Assembly (NCBI GenBank): GCA_002727235.1
Contig: PBWL01000023.1
Coordinates: 19,731 to 27,184 of the forward strand
Direction: 5' to 3'
Source: Acidimicrobiaceae bacterium
GTDB taxonomy: Bacteria; Actinomycetota; Acidimicrobiia; Acidimicrobiales; Ilumatobacteraceae
Length of the DNA stretch: 7,454 bases
Each line of letters begins with the position of its first letter. The stretch's first letter is position 1. The position numbers and the translations under genes are program-made. The notes below the pieces were generated by a model. The model was given only the letters and a program-made list of their open reading frames with translations, was not told where the DNA came from and did no database searches. Shown piece by piece: positions 1 to 7,032 of the stretch.

Positions 1-323
1 AGAGCCCGGCGGTTGGCACGCCATTCGCTGAGGAGGCCGTCGCCGGTGAGAGCGCGAAGCGGATCCATCGTCTCTCGCTCAACCGCAGCTGGATCAGACA
101 TCAACCCTGCGAGATGATCACGATGTTCGATAAATGCAGACGTATCGCGAATCGCCAGCGCTGCGGTGGCGTCAAAGTAGGTGAGATGAGCAATTTGATC
201 AGCGACATTCCACCCAGGGCTCGGAGTTGCTTCAGCCCACTGCTGCGGTGAGAGCGACGAGACGACGTCATCAAGCGCCTGCTGCTCGGCGATGAGGTCA
301 TCGAGAACACCCTGAACAGTCAT
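1..323 (-). CDS. TIGR03084-like metal-binding protein (mycothiol-dependent maleylpyruvate isomerase N-terminal / DinB-like fold), C-terminus missing
   Basis: The minus strand reads openly from ATG at 323 to the window edge, giving 107 codons with no stop, so the 3' part lies outside. The N-terminus has the helical pattern of the DinB/MDMPI superfamily: a first helix rich in Asp/Glu and Gln, then a PSPGW turn (residues 34-38), then DQIAHLTYFD (42-51). His46 sits where this fold has its first metal-ligand histidine. The remaining ligands would be in the missing part. The sequence resembles the actinobacterial TIGR03084 group, usually about 250-270 aa. Related proteins use mycothiol, but no reaction is established for this group that I know of. 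It is divergent from the carboxylase/AtuA operon, and I recall such proteins occurring near AtuA genes in actinobacteria, which I could not check. A GC-rich ribosome binding site precedes the ATG. The superfamily is likely; the exact subfamily is less certain. Confidence 0.75.
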   Translation of the reverse strand, partial: MTVQGVLDDLIAEQQALDDVVSSLSPQQWAEATPSPGWNVADQIAHLTYFDATAALAIRDTSAFIEHRDHLAGLMSDPAAVERETMDPLRALTGDGLLSEWRANRRA

Positions 324-326
324 TTT

Positions 327-332
327 CCCCCC
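327..332 (-). promoter_or_regulatory. Ribosome binding site of the minus-strand gene
   Basis: On the minus strand the bases before the ATG read TAGGGGGGAAA. The G-run can pair with the pyrimidine-rich 16S tail, with 3 nt between the end of the run and the ATG, or more if only its first bases pair. The spacing is tight but usable. The overlapping TATAGG lies about 7 nt upstream of the ATG and could instead be a -10 element of a leaderless transcript. The sequence alone does not decide between these. Confidence 0.45.
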
Positions 333-393
333 TATATGTGGCGTTCCACGTCCATTCGGACTGTCATGGTTAGCGCCGTCTTGCAGTACCAGA

Positions 394-423
394 TTGACTC
401 TCGAAGGTACCACCACCTACGGT
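394..423 (+). promoter_or_regulatory. Putative sigma-70-type promoter for the carboxylase/AtuA operon
   Basis: TTGACT at 394-399 matches the -35 consensus at five of six bases. After an 18-nt spacer, TACGGT at 418-423 fits the actinobacterial TANNNT -10 pattern. Transcription would begin around 430-432, at or just before the GTG at 432, so the mRNA may be leaderless. This agrees with the absence of a Shine-Dalgarno sequence before any of the candidate starts of the first gene. It was found by eye, with no scoring against a background. Confidence 0.45.
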
Positions 424-431
424 CATCGTTT

Positions 432-2066
432 GTGTCGAACGAAATAGCTGTGGGGAGCGCGGCACGACCGAGATCAGTCATTCGATCGCGGCTCGATACG
501 CGCAGTTCGGAGTTCCAGAGCAACAAGGCGGAGATGGAAGCACTCTGGGGTCTTGTTGCCGATGAACTATCAAAAGTAGAGACGATTGGTGGGCAACGGT
601 ATGTCGACCGTCATCGCAAACGCGGGAAGATGCTTGCTCGTGAGCGCATAGAGCAGCTTGTTGACCCTGATACGCCGTTTCTTGAGCTAAGTCCGCTTGC
701 CGGGTGGGGGTCTGAATTCCCGGTCGGTGCCGGAGTGGTAATGGGCATCGGAATTATTGAGGGCGTCGAAGTTGGTATCACCGCTACCGATATGACTTAC
801 CGAGGTGGTTCGTCGAACCCACGAACCGTGGAGAAGGGCTCACGGTTCTTCGAAATCGTTGCTCAGAATCGTTTGCCGTGGATCGCATTGAACGAGTCGG
901 CAGGTGCAGACCTTCCACATCAAGCCGACATCTTTGTTCCGGGGGGAGCGAGCTTCAAACATCAAACTCAGTTGTCGAAAGCTGGTATTCCGACAATCAC
1001 AGTTGGGTTCGGACCGGCAACAGCCGGTGGCGCATACACGGTTGGAATGAGTGATTACACGGTTTTTGTGAAAGAGCGAGGCACGGCGTACTTGGGTGGG
1101 CCGCCCCTCGTGAAGATGGCGATCGACGAAATTGTTGATGAGGAAACACTCGGCGGAGCGGAGATGCACTCTCGTGTGAGCGGATTGTCCGATTACCTCG
1201 CCGTCGACGAAATGGATGCGCTCCGTATCACCCGAGAAATCGTTGCTCACCTGAGGTGGGAGAAACTCGGTCCTGGCCCTACCGAACCGGTTGATGAACC
1301 GCTGTTCTCACCCGATGAGCTCATCGGGTGTGCTTCGGCAGATGTCCGGGTTCCGTTTGACATACGTGAGGTGTACGCCCGTGTGCTCGACGGGAGTCGT
1401 TTTGAAGAGTTCAAGCCGTTGTATGGTGACAAATTGATCTGCGGCTGGGGATCGGTGCACGGATTCCCTGTTGGGTTCATTGGCAATAACGGCATTCTGT
1501 TCTCAGAAGAGGCGGCAAAGGGAGCGCAGTTCATTCAACTCTGCAATCGCACCAGCACGCCACTTGTTTTTTTGCACAACATCACCGGGTTCATGGTGGG
1601 TTCACAGGCCGAGCGGGGCGGCATCATTCGCAATGGGGCGAAGCTCATCAACGCGGTGTCGAACTCTGAGGTTCCTCACGTCGTGCTGATGGTTGGAGCC
1701 TCGTACGGGGCGGGCAACTACGGCATGGCGGGTCGGGCATATGACCCTCGATTTATTTTCACGTGGCCAAATCACAAGATCGCGGTCATGGGCGGCCGAC
1801 AGCTTGCCGGTGTTATGGACATTGTCGCTCGAAACGCCGCAGCCGGTCGCGGCATTGATGTTGACGAAGAACAGTTGAACACTCAGAAAGACGCCCTTGA
1901 GGCGCAAATCGAAAGCGAGAGTTCGGCACTGTTTGCCACCGGTCGACTTTGGGATGACGGAATTATCCACCCAAATGACACTCGGCATGTCCTAGGAATG
2001 GCGCTCTCGGCGATTCACTCGAATGAAGTCCGCGGGGCGACCGAATACGGCGTGTGGAGGCACTGA
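432..2066 (+). CDS. Acyl-CoA carboxylase carboxyltransferase (beta) subunit, methylcrotonyl-/geranyl-CoA carboxylase-like
   Basis: This subunit transfers the carboxyl group from carboxybiotin to an acyl-CoA in the cytoplasm, working with the alpha subunit encoded next. From GTG 432 it is 544 aa, a normal length for MCC/PCC-type beta subunits. Two crotonase-fold halves are visible. The N-terminal half has the family opening RSRLDTRSSEF, the NESAGADLP segment, the first oxyanion-hole motif GGAYTV (GGAY 199-202) and LGGPPLVK. The C-terminal half has NITGFMVG, then GAGNYGMAGRAYDPRF (GAGNYG 426-431), then WPNHKIAVMGG. The VGSQAERGGI and NYGM-GRAY-PRF wording is closer to MCC/GCC than to propionyl-CoA carboxylases. 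The frame is open back to 336 (ATGs at 336 and 366), but those extra residues do not resemble the family and would cover the putative promoter. GTG 450 is another possible start. The substrate cannot be settled by eye; AtuA nearby favours a branched or terpenoid enoyl-CoA. Confidence 0.9.
   Translation: MSNEIAVGSAARPRSVIRSRLDTRSSEFQSNKAEMEALWGLVADELSKVETIGGQRYVDRHRKRGKMLARERIEQLVDPDTPFLELSPLAGWGSEFPVGAGVVMGIGIIEGVEVGITATDMTYRGGSSNPRTVEKGSRFFEIVAQNRLPWIALNESAGADLPHQADIFVPGGASFKHQTQLSKAGIPTITVGFGPATAGGAYTVGMSDYTVFVKERGTAYLGGPPLVKMAIDEIVDEETLGGAEMHSRVSGLSDYLAVDEMDALRITREIVAHLRWEKLGPGPTEPVDEPLFSPDELIGCASADVRVPFDIREVYARVLDGSRFEEFKPLYGDKLICGWGSVHGFPVGFIGNNGILFSEEAAKGAQFIQLCNRTSTPLVFLHNITGFMVGSQAERGGIIRNGAKLINAVSNSEVPHVVLMVGASYGAGNYGMAGRAYDPRFIFTWPNHKIAVMGGRQLAGVMDIVARNAAAGRGIDVDEEQLNTQKDALEAQIESESSALFATGRLWDDGIIHPNDTRHVLGMALSAIHSNEVRGATEYGVWRH
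1309..1330. repeat. Perfect 22-bp palindrome inside the carboxyltransferase gene
   Basis: The two 11-base halves, CACCCGATGAG and CTCATCGGGTG, are exact reverse complements with no mismatch. As single strand it could fold into a 9-bp stem with an AGCT loop. No T-run follows, so it is not a typical intrinsic terminator. It encodes SPDELIGCA in the linker between the two carboxyltransferase halves, a weakly constrained part of the protein. It may be a protein-binding site or chance. Confidence 0.6.
2056..2060 (+). promoter_or_regulatory. Ribosome binding site that fixes the alpha-subunit start at 2069
   Basis: GGAGG ends 8 nt before ATG 2069, which is ideal spacing. The alternative GTG at 2054 would overlap this Shine-Dalgarno sequence and has none of its own. 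The site lies inside the last codons of the beta gene, linking translation of the two subunits. Confidence 0.8.
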
Positions 2067-2068
2067 TC

Positions 2069-4084
2069 ATGGCAACTCGACAGATCCGGCGACTCCTCAT
2101 CGCAAACCGCGGTGAGATCGCAATCCGTATTGCGCGCACCGCTCGAGACCGCGGCATCTCGTGTGTAGGCGTGTATTCAGACGCTGACAGCACATCGCTT
2201 CACCTCGACTCAATGGACGTGGCCGTGGCACTTGGCGGGGAGACCGCAGCCGAGAGTTATTTGCTCATTGATGCAATCGTCGAAGCAGCGGTTGCGAACG
2301 GATGCGATGCGGTACATCCCGGGTACGGATTTCTCGCCGAAAATGCGGAGGCGGCACGTGCGGTTGAAGCAGCGGGCCTCATGTGGGTTGGACCAACTGC
2401 CGAACAGATCGAACTGCTCGGTGACAAGGTGGCGGCGAAACGTGCGGCCGAAGAGGCAGGCGTTCCAACAACTCCAATCATTGAAGTTGCAGCCGATGGC
2501 AGCGCTCCGGCAGACGTATCGATGCCAGCATTGGTGAAAGCGGCTGCCGGTGGTGGCGGCCGCGGGATGCGCATCGTCCGAGAGGGCGACGACCTCGCAG
2601 CCGCAATCGAGTCAGCTTCGCGTGAGGCGGCTGCGGCATTTGGCGATGCGACCGTGTTTATTGAGCCCTACATCGAACAGGGTCGCCATATCGAAGTTCA
2701 GATCGTGGGCGACGGCGAAGGCGAGGTGTTGCACTTCGGTGAACGTGATTGTTCGGTGCAGCGCCGTAATCAGAAAGTGATTGAGGAAGCCCCGGCGGTC
2801 GGCCTGCCCGACGACGTTCGTGCCGCGTTGCACGACGGAGCGACGCGCCTCGCTCGTCATGTGAATTATCGGGGTGCGGGAACGGTCGAGTTCCTTGTCG
2901 GTAACGACGGAACGATCACATTCCTGGAAGTGAATACGCGTTTGCAAGTCGAGCACCCGGTCACCGAAGCGGTGACCGATGTCGACCTTGTCGGACTTCA
3001 ATTCGACGTTGCATCAGGTGTCGGGCTCGAAATGACTCAGGAGGCAATCTCGCTGTCTGGTCACGCAGTAGAACTTCGTCTTGTTGCAGAAGATCCGAGT
3101 AGCGGGTGGATGCCGTCGACCGGTGTGATCACTGCATTCGACGTTCCTGGCAATGTTCGGGTCGACAGTGGAATTCGTCCCGGCAGTGTCGTGACAACAA
3201 ATTACGACTCGCTTCTCGCCAAGATCATCGTCACTGGCGCGGACCGCCGGACTGCGCTCGCAGTAGCCGCTGATGCGATGCGCCGAGCTGACATTGGGGG
3301 AGTTCGCACCAACGCAGACAGCCTCGTGGCGATTCTCACCGACGACGTGTTTGCAGAAGGTGGCGTCGATACCGGCTACCTCGATCGGCAGTCTCATGTG
3401 TTACAGGGTGTGCGACCCGAAACTGCAGACATCGACGCGCATCTTGTGGCCGTCGTTCTTGATCGAGTTGCAGCCAATCGCCGTGCCGATCGACGCTGGG
3501 GCTTTGCCCCGAGTGGATGGAGAAATCTGTCGACACGTGGGCAGCGGATAACGATGGTCGAATCGGGTGGCGATGCACCGGTCGAATATGAAGTCGAATA
3601 TCGGTTACTCGGTGGCGACACCTGGGAATTTCTGCTTGGCCCGTGGCCAAAAGCTGACGACGATGGCGCTCTGACCCCGGATGATCGCCCACGGTTAGTG
3701 GTGCGGCGCTACGGAGATGCCATAGAAATCGATGGCCGGCGAACATCGCCTACCATTTCTCGCCTCGGTGAGGGGTGGCGGGTAAGCGGCTGGTCTGGTC
3801 GCACCGAATGGCATGAACTTCCTCGCTTTGACGAACACGACGCCGACCTCGCAGGGTTAGGACCTGTTGCCCCACTGCCGGGCACCGTGATCGACGTCCG
3901 GGTCTCCGACGGCGACTCGGTCGAGGCCGACCAAGTGTTGATGGTGATCGAAGCGATGAAGATGGAGCACCAAATCACGACTCCGTCTGAAGCGAAGGTC
4001 ACCGCAGTTCGTTTCAGTGTTGGCGATCGCGTCGATATGGGCGATCTACTTGTCGAGCTCGAGATCGGAGGTCAGGACTCATGA
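2069..4084 (+). CDS. Acyl-CoA carboxylase biotin carboxylase / biotin carboxyl carrier (alpha) subunit
   Basis: This subunit carboxylates its own covalently bound biotin using ATP and bicarbonate and delivers it to the beta subunit. It is 671 aa, the length of MCC/GCC/PCC-type alpha subunits and longer than the roughly 600 aa of the simpler actinobacterial AccA types. The order is biotin carboxylase (about 1-450), a divergent middle region expected to be the subunit-joining BT domain (about 470-590), and a biotinyl domain (about 598-671). Visible active-site parts are the N-terminal LLIANRGEIAIRI, Lys157 with the glycine-rich loop AGGGGRGM, FGERDCSVQRRNQKVIEE, E287-N289-R291 in EVNTRLQVEHPVTE, and Arg337. 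These match E. coli AccC Glu288, Asn290, Arg292 and Arg338 with a constant offset of one. The biotin-attachment motif is EAMKM with Lys631, 40 residues from the end. The gene starts 2 nt after the beta gene and overlaps atuA by ATGA. The enzyme should need biotin protein ligase from elsewhere. Confidence 0.95.
   Translation: MATRQIRRLLIANRGEIAIRIARTARDRGISCVGVYSDADSTSLHLDSMDVAVALGGETAAESYLLIDAIVEAAVANGCDAVHPGYGFLAENAEAARAVEAAGLMWVGPTAEQIELLGDKVAAKRAAEEAGVPTTPIIEVAADGSAPADVSMPALVKAAAGGGGRGMRIVREGDDLAAAIESASREAAAAFGDATVFIEPYIEQGRHIEVQIVGDGEGEVLHFGERDCSVQRRNQKVIEEAPAVGLPDDVRAALHDGATRLARHVNYRGAGTVEFLVGNDGTITFLEVNTRLQVEHPVTEAVTDVDLVGLQFDVASGVGLEMTQEAISLSGHAVELRLVAEDPSSGWMPSTGVITAFDVPGNVRVDSGIRPGSVVTTNYDSLLAKIIVTGADRRTALAVAADAMRRADIGGVRTNADSLVAILTDDVFAEGGVDTGYLDRQSHVLQGVRPETADIDAHLVAVVLDRVAANRRADRRWGFAPSGWRNLSTRGQRITMVESGGDAPVEYEVEYRLLGGDTWEFLLGPWPKADDDGALTPDDRPRLVVRRYGDAIEIDGRRTSPTISRLGEGWRVSGWSGRTEWHELPRFDEHDADLAGLGPVAPLPGTVIDVRVSDGDSVEADQVLMVIEAMKMEHQITTPSEAKVTAVRFSVGDRVDMGDLLVELEIGGQDS
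4067..4072 (+). promoter_or_regulatory. Ribosome binding site of atuA
   Basis: GGAGGT lies 8 nt before ATG 4081, within the final codons of the alpha-subunit gene. Together with the ATGA stop/start overlap it indicates strong, coupled translation of atuA with the carboxylase. Confidence 0.8.
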
Positions 4085-5838
4085 GTGACTCGATTCGTAT
4101 TGCGAACTGCTCCGGGTTTTTCGGTGACCGTCTATCGGGTGCAAAGGAAATGGTTGAAGGCGGCCCGATCGATGTCCTCACGGGGGATTGGCTAGCCGAA
4201 CTCACGATGCTCATCCTTTCGAGGATTCGCGCAAAAAATCCCGGCCGCGGATATGCGTCAACCTTTGTCACTCAGATGGAGCAGGTGATGGGAACCTGTC
4301 TTGATCGTGGCATCAAAGTCGTCTCGAACGCTGGTGGACTCGACCCGGGTGGATGTGCGGACGCCCTTCAAGAAATCGCCGACCGTCTCGGTCTCAACCC
4401 AACTATTGCCTACGTCGACGGCGACAATCTTCTTGATCGAGCGGTCGATCTCGCTGAAAGTGGAAATCTCGTCGCTTTCGATCCAGCGAATGGGCTGGGC
4501 GATGTCTCGCGCTATGTGTCGGCAAATGCTTACCTCGGTTGCTGGGGCATCGTTGACGCTCTCACCGAGGGTGCTGACATCGTTGTCACCGGTCGGGTAA
4601 CAGATGCAGCGGTCGTTTGCGGCCCGGCCGCCTATCACCATGGATGGTTGCGTACAGATTGGGACGCTCTCGCTGGCGCAGTCGTCGCTGGTCACGTCAT
4701 CGAATGCTCAGGACAGGTCACTGGAGGGAACTATTCCTTCTTCACCGAGGTGCCAGGTCGCGAGCGAATCGGATTTCCATTCGCCGACGTGTTCGCGGAT
4801 GGTTCGAGTGTGATCGGCAAGCATGACGGAACGGGTGGTCTGGTCTCGGTCGGAACGGTGACTAGCCAATTGCTCTACGAAATCGGTGGCGTTCAATATC
4901 TCGGACCTGATGTGACATCACGGTTCGACACCATTTCTCTTGAACAAGTTGAGCCCGATCGGGTACGAATTTCGGGCGTGAAGGGCGAACCGCCGACAGG
5001 ATCATTGAAGGTCGCGATGAACGAACTTGGTGGCTACCGAAATGACATGGTGCTCGCGCTCACCGGACTTGACGTTGAAGAAAAATCAGAGATGGCTCTC
5101 GAAGCATTCTGGGAGGCGTCGCCCTATGCCGCTGCAGACTTCGAAGAGTGCGAGGTTCGTCTCGTGCGGACCGACCACAGCGATCCGGAAAGTAACGAAG
5201 CGGCGACTGCCCAACTTCGCATCAGTGTGAAAGACCGTGACGAGCGCAAAGTCGGTCGCGCCTTCTCAAACGCATTTGTTGAAACCGGTCTGTCGAGCAT
5301 TCCCGGTTTTTACTCGCTGTCGGGAGGTCCATCAGCGGGCTCGCCGTTCGGCGTGTACCGACCAGCGCTTGTGCCGGCTGACCTCGTTCCCGCGTACGTG
5401 CATGTGAACGGTTCAACGCGTCAAGTTGAATCGGTGGCGCCCGAGCACTCGCCGGTGAGCGTCGAACCCACCCCAGGTCCCCAGGGATCACCTTCAACGG
5501 GTGAAACACATAGCGCTCCTCTGGGCACATTATTTGGTGCGCGCTCCGGCGATAAGGGTGGAGACGCAAACCTTGGAATGTTTGCCCGAAGTGATGAGGC
5601 TTGGCTGTGGCTCGATGAATTCCTCACCGTTGAACGATTCAAAGACTTGCTTCCAGAGACAGCGAATCTCACCGTTGACCGATACGCGTTTGCGAACATT
5701 CGGTCGTTGAACTTCGTGGTCAGAGGATTGCTCTCTGAGGGAGTTGCGGCCTCAACTCGAACCGATGGTCAAGCGAAGAGTCTGGGTGAGTGGCTTCGTG
5801 CCCGATTTGTCGATATCCCCGTCGACCTGCTCGACTGA
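4081..5838 (+). CDS. atuA: AtuA family protein (DUF1446 with C-terminal AtuA-like domain)
   Basis: This 585-aa protein belongs to the family named for AtuA of the Pseudomonas acyclic terpene utilisation cluster. AtuA is associated with citronellol/geranyl-CoA degradation, but I know of no demonstrated reaction. The N-terminal DUF1446 part (about 5-445) begins with NCSGFFGDR (9-17), then GDWLAELTM, VSNAGGLDPGG (81-91), TGRVTD (170-175) and ECSGQVTGGNYS (208-219). The C-terminal AtuA-like domain (about 480-585) carries the hallmark ARSGDKGGDANLG (487-499). A Pro/Ser/Gly-rich linker at about 446-479 joins them. The conserved Gly/Asp/Asn clusters suggest a catalytic rather than structural protein, which is inference. 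No signal peptide or membrane segment is visible, so it should be cytoplasmic. The ATGA overlap with the alpha-subunit gene argues for production alongside the carboxylase. Family assignment is firm; the role in terpene breakdown rests on gene context. Confidence 0.93.
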   Translation: MSDSIRIANCSGFFGDRLSGAKEMVEGGPIDVLTGDWLAELTMLILSRIRAKNPGRGYASTFVTQMEQVMGTCLDRGIKVVSNAGGLDPGGCADALQEIADRLGLNPTIAYVDGDNLLDRAVDLAESGNLVAFDPANGLGDVSRYVSANAYLGCWGIVDALTEGADIVVTGRVTDAAVVCGPAAYHHGWLRTDWDALAGAVVAGHVIECSGQVTGGNYSFFTEVPGRERIGFPFADVFADGSSVIGKHDGTGGLVSVGTVTSQLLYEIGGVQYLGPDVTSRFDTISLEQVEPDRVRISGVKGEPPTGSLKVAMNELGGYRNDMVLALTGLDVEEKSEMALEAFWEASPYAAADFEECEVRLVRTDHSDPESNEAATAQLRISVKDRDERKVGRAFSNAFVETGLSSIPGFYSLSGGPSAGSPFGVYRPALVPADLVPAYVHVNGSTRQVESVAPEHSPVSVEPTPGPQGSPSTGETHSAPLGTLFGARSGDKGGDANLGMFARSDEAWLWLDEFLTVERFKDLLPETANLTVDRYAFANIRSLNFVVRGLLSEGVAASTRTDGQAKSLGEWLRARFVDIPVDLLD

Positions 5839-5845
5839 GAAGCCG

Positions 5846-7030
5846 ATGGGCCTTTACCAACCGCTCGCAGGCGTAAAAGTTCTTGACCTGACGGCGGTCA
5901 TCATGGGTCCCTTTGGTACCCAAATTCTTGCCGACATGGGCGCTGAGGTCACCGTTGTCGAAACTCCGGTGGGAGATGCCAACCGGCATATGGGCAAGGG
6001 CCCTCACCCCGATGTCTCCGGCGTGACATTGAACCTCATGAGGAATAAACGCAGCATTGTGCTCGACCTGCGCAGTGACGAGGGTCGGGCGATATTCGAG
6101 AAACTTGTCGCAGAGAGCGATGTGTTCGTCACCAACCTTCGTCCGGGCTCTCGTGAGCGTGCTCGTGTTACTCCCGACGATTTACGGCCGCTTCGCCCTG
6201 ATCTTGTCTGGGTTGCGGCAGCTGGCTACGACCCGAGTTCATCAGATGCCGACGCCGCTGCATACGACGACATCATTCAGGCAGCAACCGGATTTGTTGA
6301 CACCAATGAGCGTTCGGGGCTTCCACCGGTGATGGCGCCGATTCTTATCGCCGACAAGGTATCGGGAATGGCGCTCACGCAAGCGGTGCTCGCCGGGCTT
6401 TTCCACCGTGAACGAACAGGCGAGGGAACTGACACAGTGCTTGCCATGTACGACATGATGCGAGCATTTTTGCTCGTCGAGCACGGAGCAGAAGCAATTC
6501 CCGAACCACAACTGTCGCGAGCGGGGTATCCGAGATTACTGAGCGCAGAACGTCGCCCGCTTCGAACCTCAGATGGGGGCCTCGTGGCAATTCTTGCGTA
6601 CGAACGACACCACTTCGAGGGCCTGATTCGCATCGGCGGTCGCCTGGAAATGCTCGAAGACGAGCGATTTGTTTCGCGCTTAGGTCGGCTCAACAACATC
6701 GATGAGCTCTATCGCGAGTACCAGCGAATAGCCGAAACCCACACTACCCAAGAGTTCGTCGACGCCTGTGCTGCGGCTGGAGTGCCGGTACACGAAGTTG
6801 TCACCCTCGATGACGTGACGAATTCACTGCCGATGACCGACCATCCCCGCCTCGGTCGCTACCGCATGACTCCCTCACTTGCTCCAGGGGTACCCGTCGA
6901 TGCCGAACCCCGCCGATTTGCTCCTGTGCTCGGTGAAAACGGCCGAGAAGTGCTCTCAGAACTTGGATACTCGGACGAAGAGATCGACGAACTTGAGAAC
7001 TCAGGTGTCGTTGGCCGCTACCGTTCGTAG
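5846..7030 (+). CDS. Family III CoA-transferase (CaiB/BaiF family)
   Basis: This 394-aa protein is typical in length for enzymes that move CoA between carboxylic acids through an aspartyl-CoA anhydride. The N-terminal signature is PLAGVKVLDLTAVIMGPFGTQ (6-26), followed by the LADMGAEVTVVE Rossmann-like segment, NKRSIVLDL, and the SELGYSDEEIDEL C-terminal tail. Asp170 in IADKVSG aligns with the nucleophilic Asp169 of formyl-CoA transferase and CaiB. Tyr140 (AYDD) falls where racemases of the alpha-methylacyl-CoA type carry their catalytic histidine, so a transferase is more likely than a racemase. The formyl-CoA transferase Gln17 position is Ile19, so it is not an oxalate enzyme. ATG 5846 was chosen because the family signature starts right after it; an upstream TTG at 5744 would overlap atuA. 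The Shine-Dalgarno sequence is weak (GAGAAG, 3 nt away). It starts 7 nt after atuA. Substrate and CoA donor are unknown. Confidence 0.92.
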   Translation: MGLYQPLAGVKVLDLTAVIMGPFGTQILADMGAEVTVVETPVGDANRHMGKGPHPDVSGVTLNLMRNKRSIVLDLRSDEGRAIFEKLVAESDVFVTNLRPGSRERARVTPDDLRPLRPDLVWVAAAGYDPSSSDADAAAYDDIIQAATGFVDTNERSGLPPVMAPILIADKVSGMALTQAVLAGLFHRERTGEGTDTVLAMYDMMRAFLLVEHGAEAIPEPQLSRAGYPRLLSAERRPLRTSDGGLVAILAYERHHFEGLIRIGGRLEMLEDERFVSRLGRLNNIDELYREYQRIAETHTTQEFVDACAAAGVPVHEVVTLDDVTNSLPMTDHPRLGRYRMTPSLAPGVPVDAEPRRFAPVLGENGREVLSELGYSDEEIDELENSGVVGRYRS

Positions 7031-7032
7031 GC

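Noticed and set aside
336..431. N-terminal extension of the carboxyltransferase reading frame
   Set aside because: It does not resemble the family N-terminus, lacks a Shine-Dalgarno sequence, and covers the putative promoter and divergent regulatory region, so it is treated as noncoding.
2958..2978. Inverted repeat CGGTCACCG-AAG-CGGTGACCG (9-bp arms, 3-nt loop) in the alpha-subunit gene
   Set aside because: It lies in the most conserved stretch of the biotin carboxylase (HPVTEAVTD), where repeated Val-Thr codons by themselves produce much of the symmetry. There is no T-run and no sign of a regulatory role.
3336..3746. Long antisense open frames opposite the carboxylase alpha gene (and similar ones elsewhere on both strands)
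   Set aside because: They are composition-driven shadows of strongly recognisable genes. Their translations have no recognisable domain, and none is preceded by a convincing ribosome binding site or promoter.
5744..5845. Upstream TTG start for the CoA-transferase, overlapping the end of atuA
   Set aside because: The added residues have no family similarity. The CaiB/BaiF signature begins immediately after ATG 5846, and that start gives the usual protein length.
6461..6483. Overlapping short hairpins (CGAGCA/TGCTCG/CGAGCA) that could form alternative stems
   Set aside because: The arms are only 6 bp, they lie in the middle of the CoA-transferase coding region, and such repeats are expected by chance in sequence of this composition.
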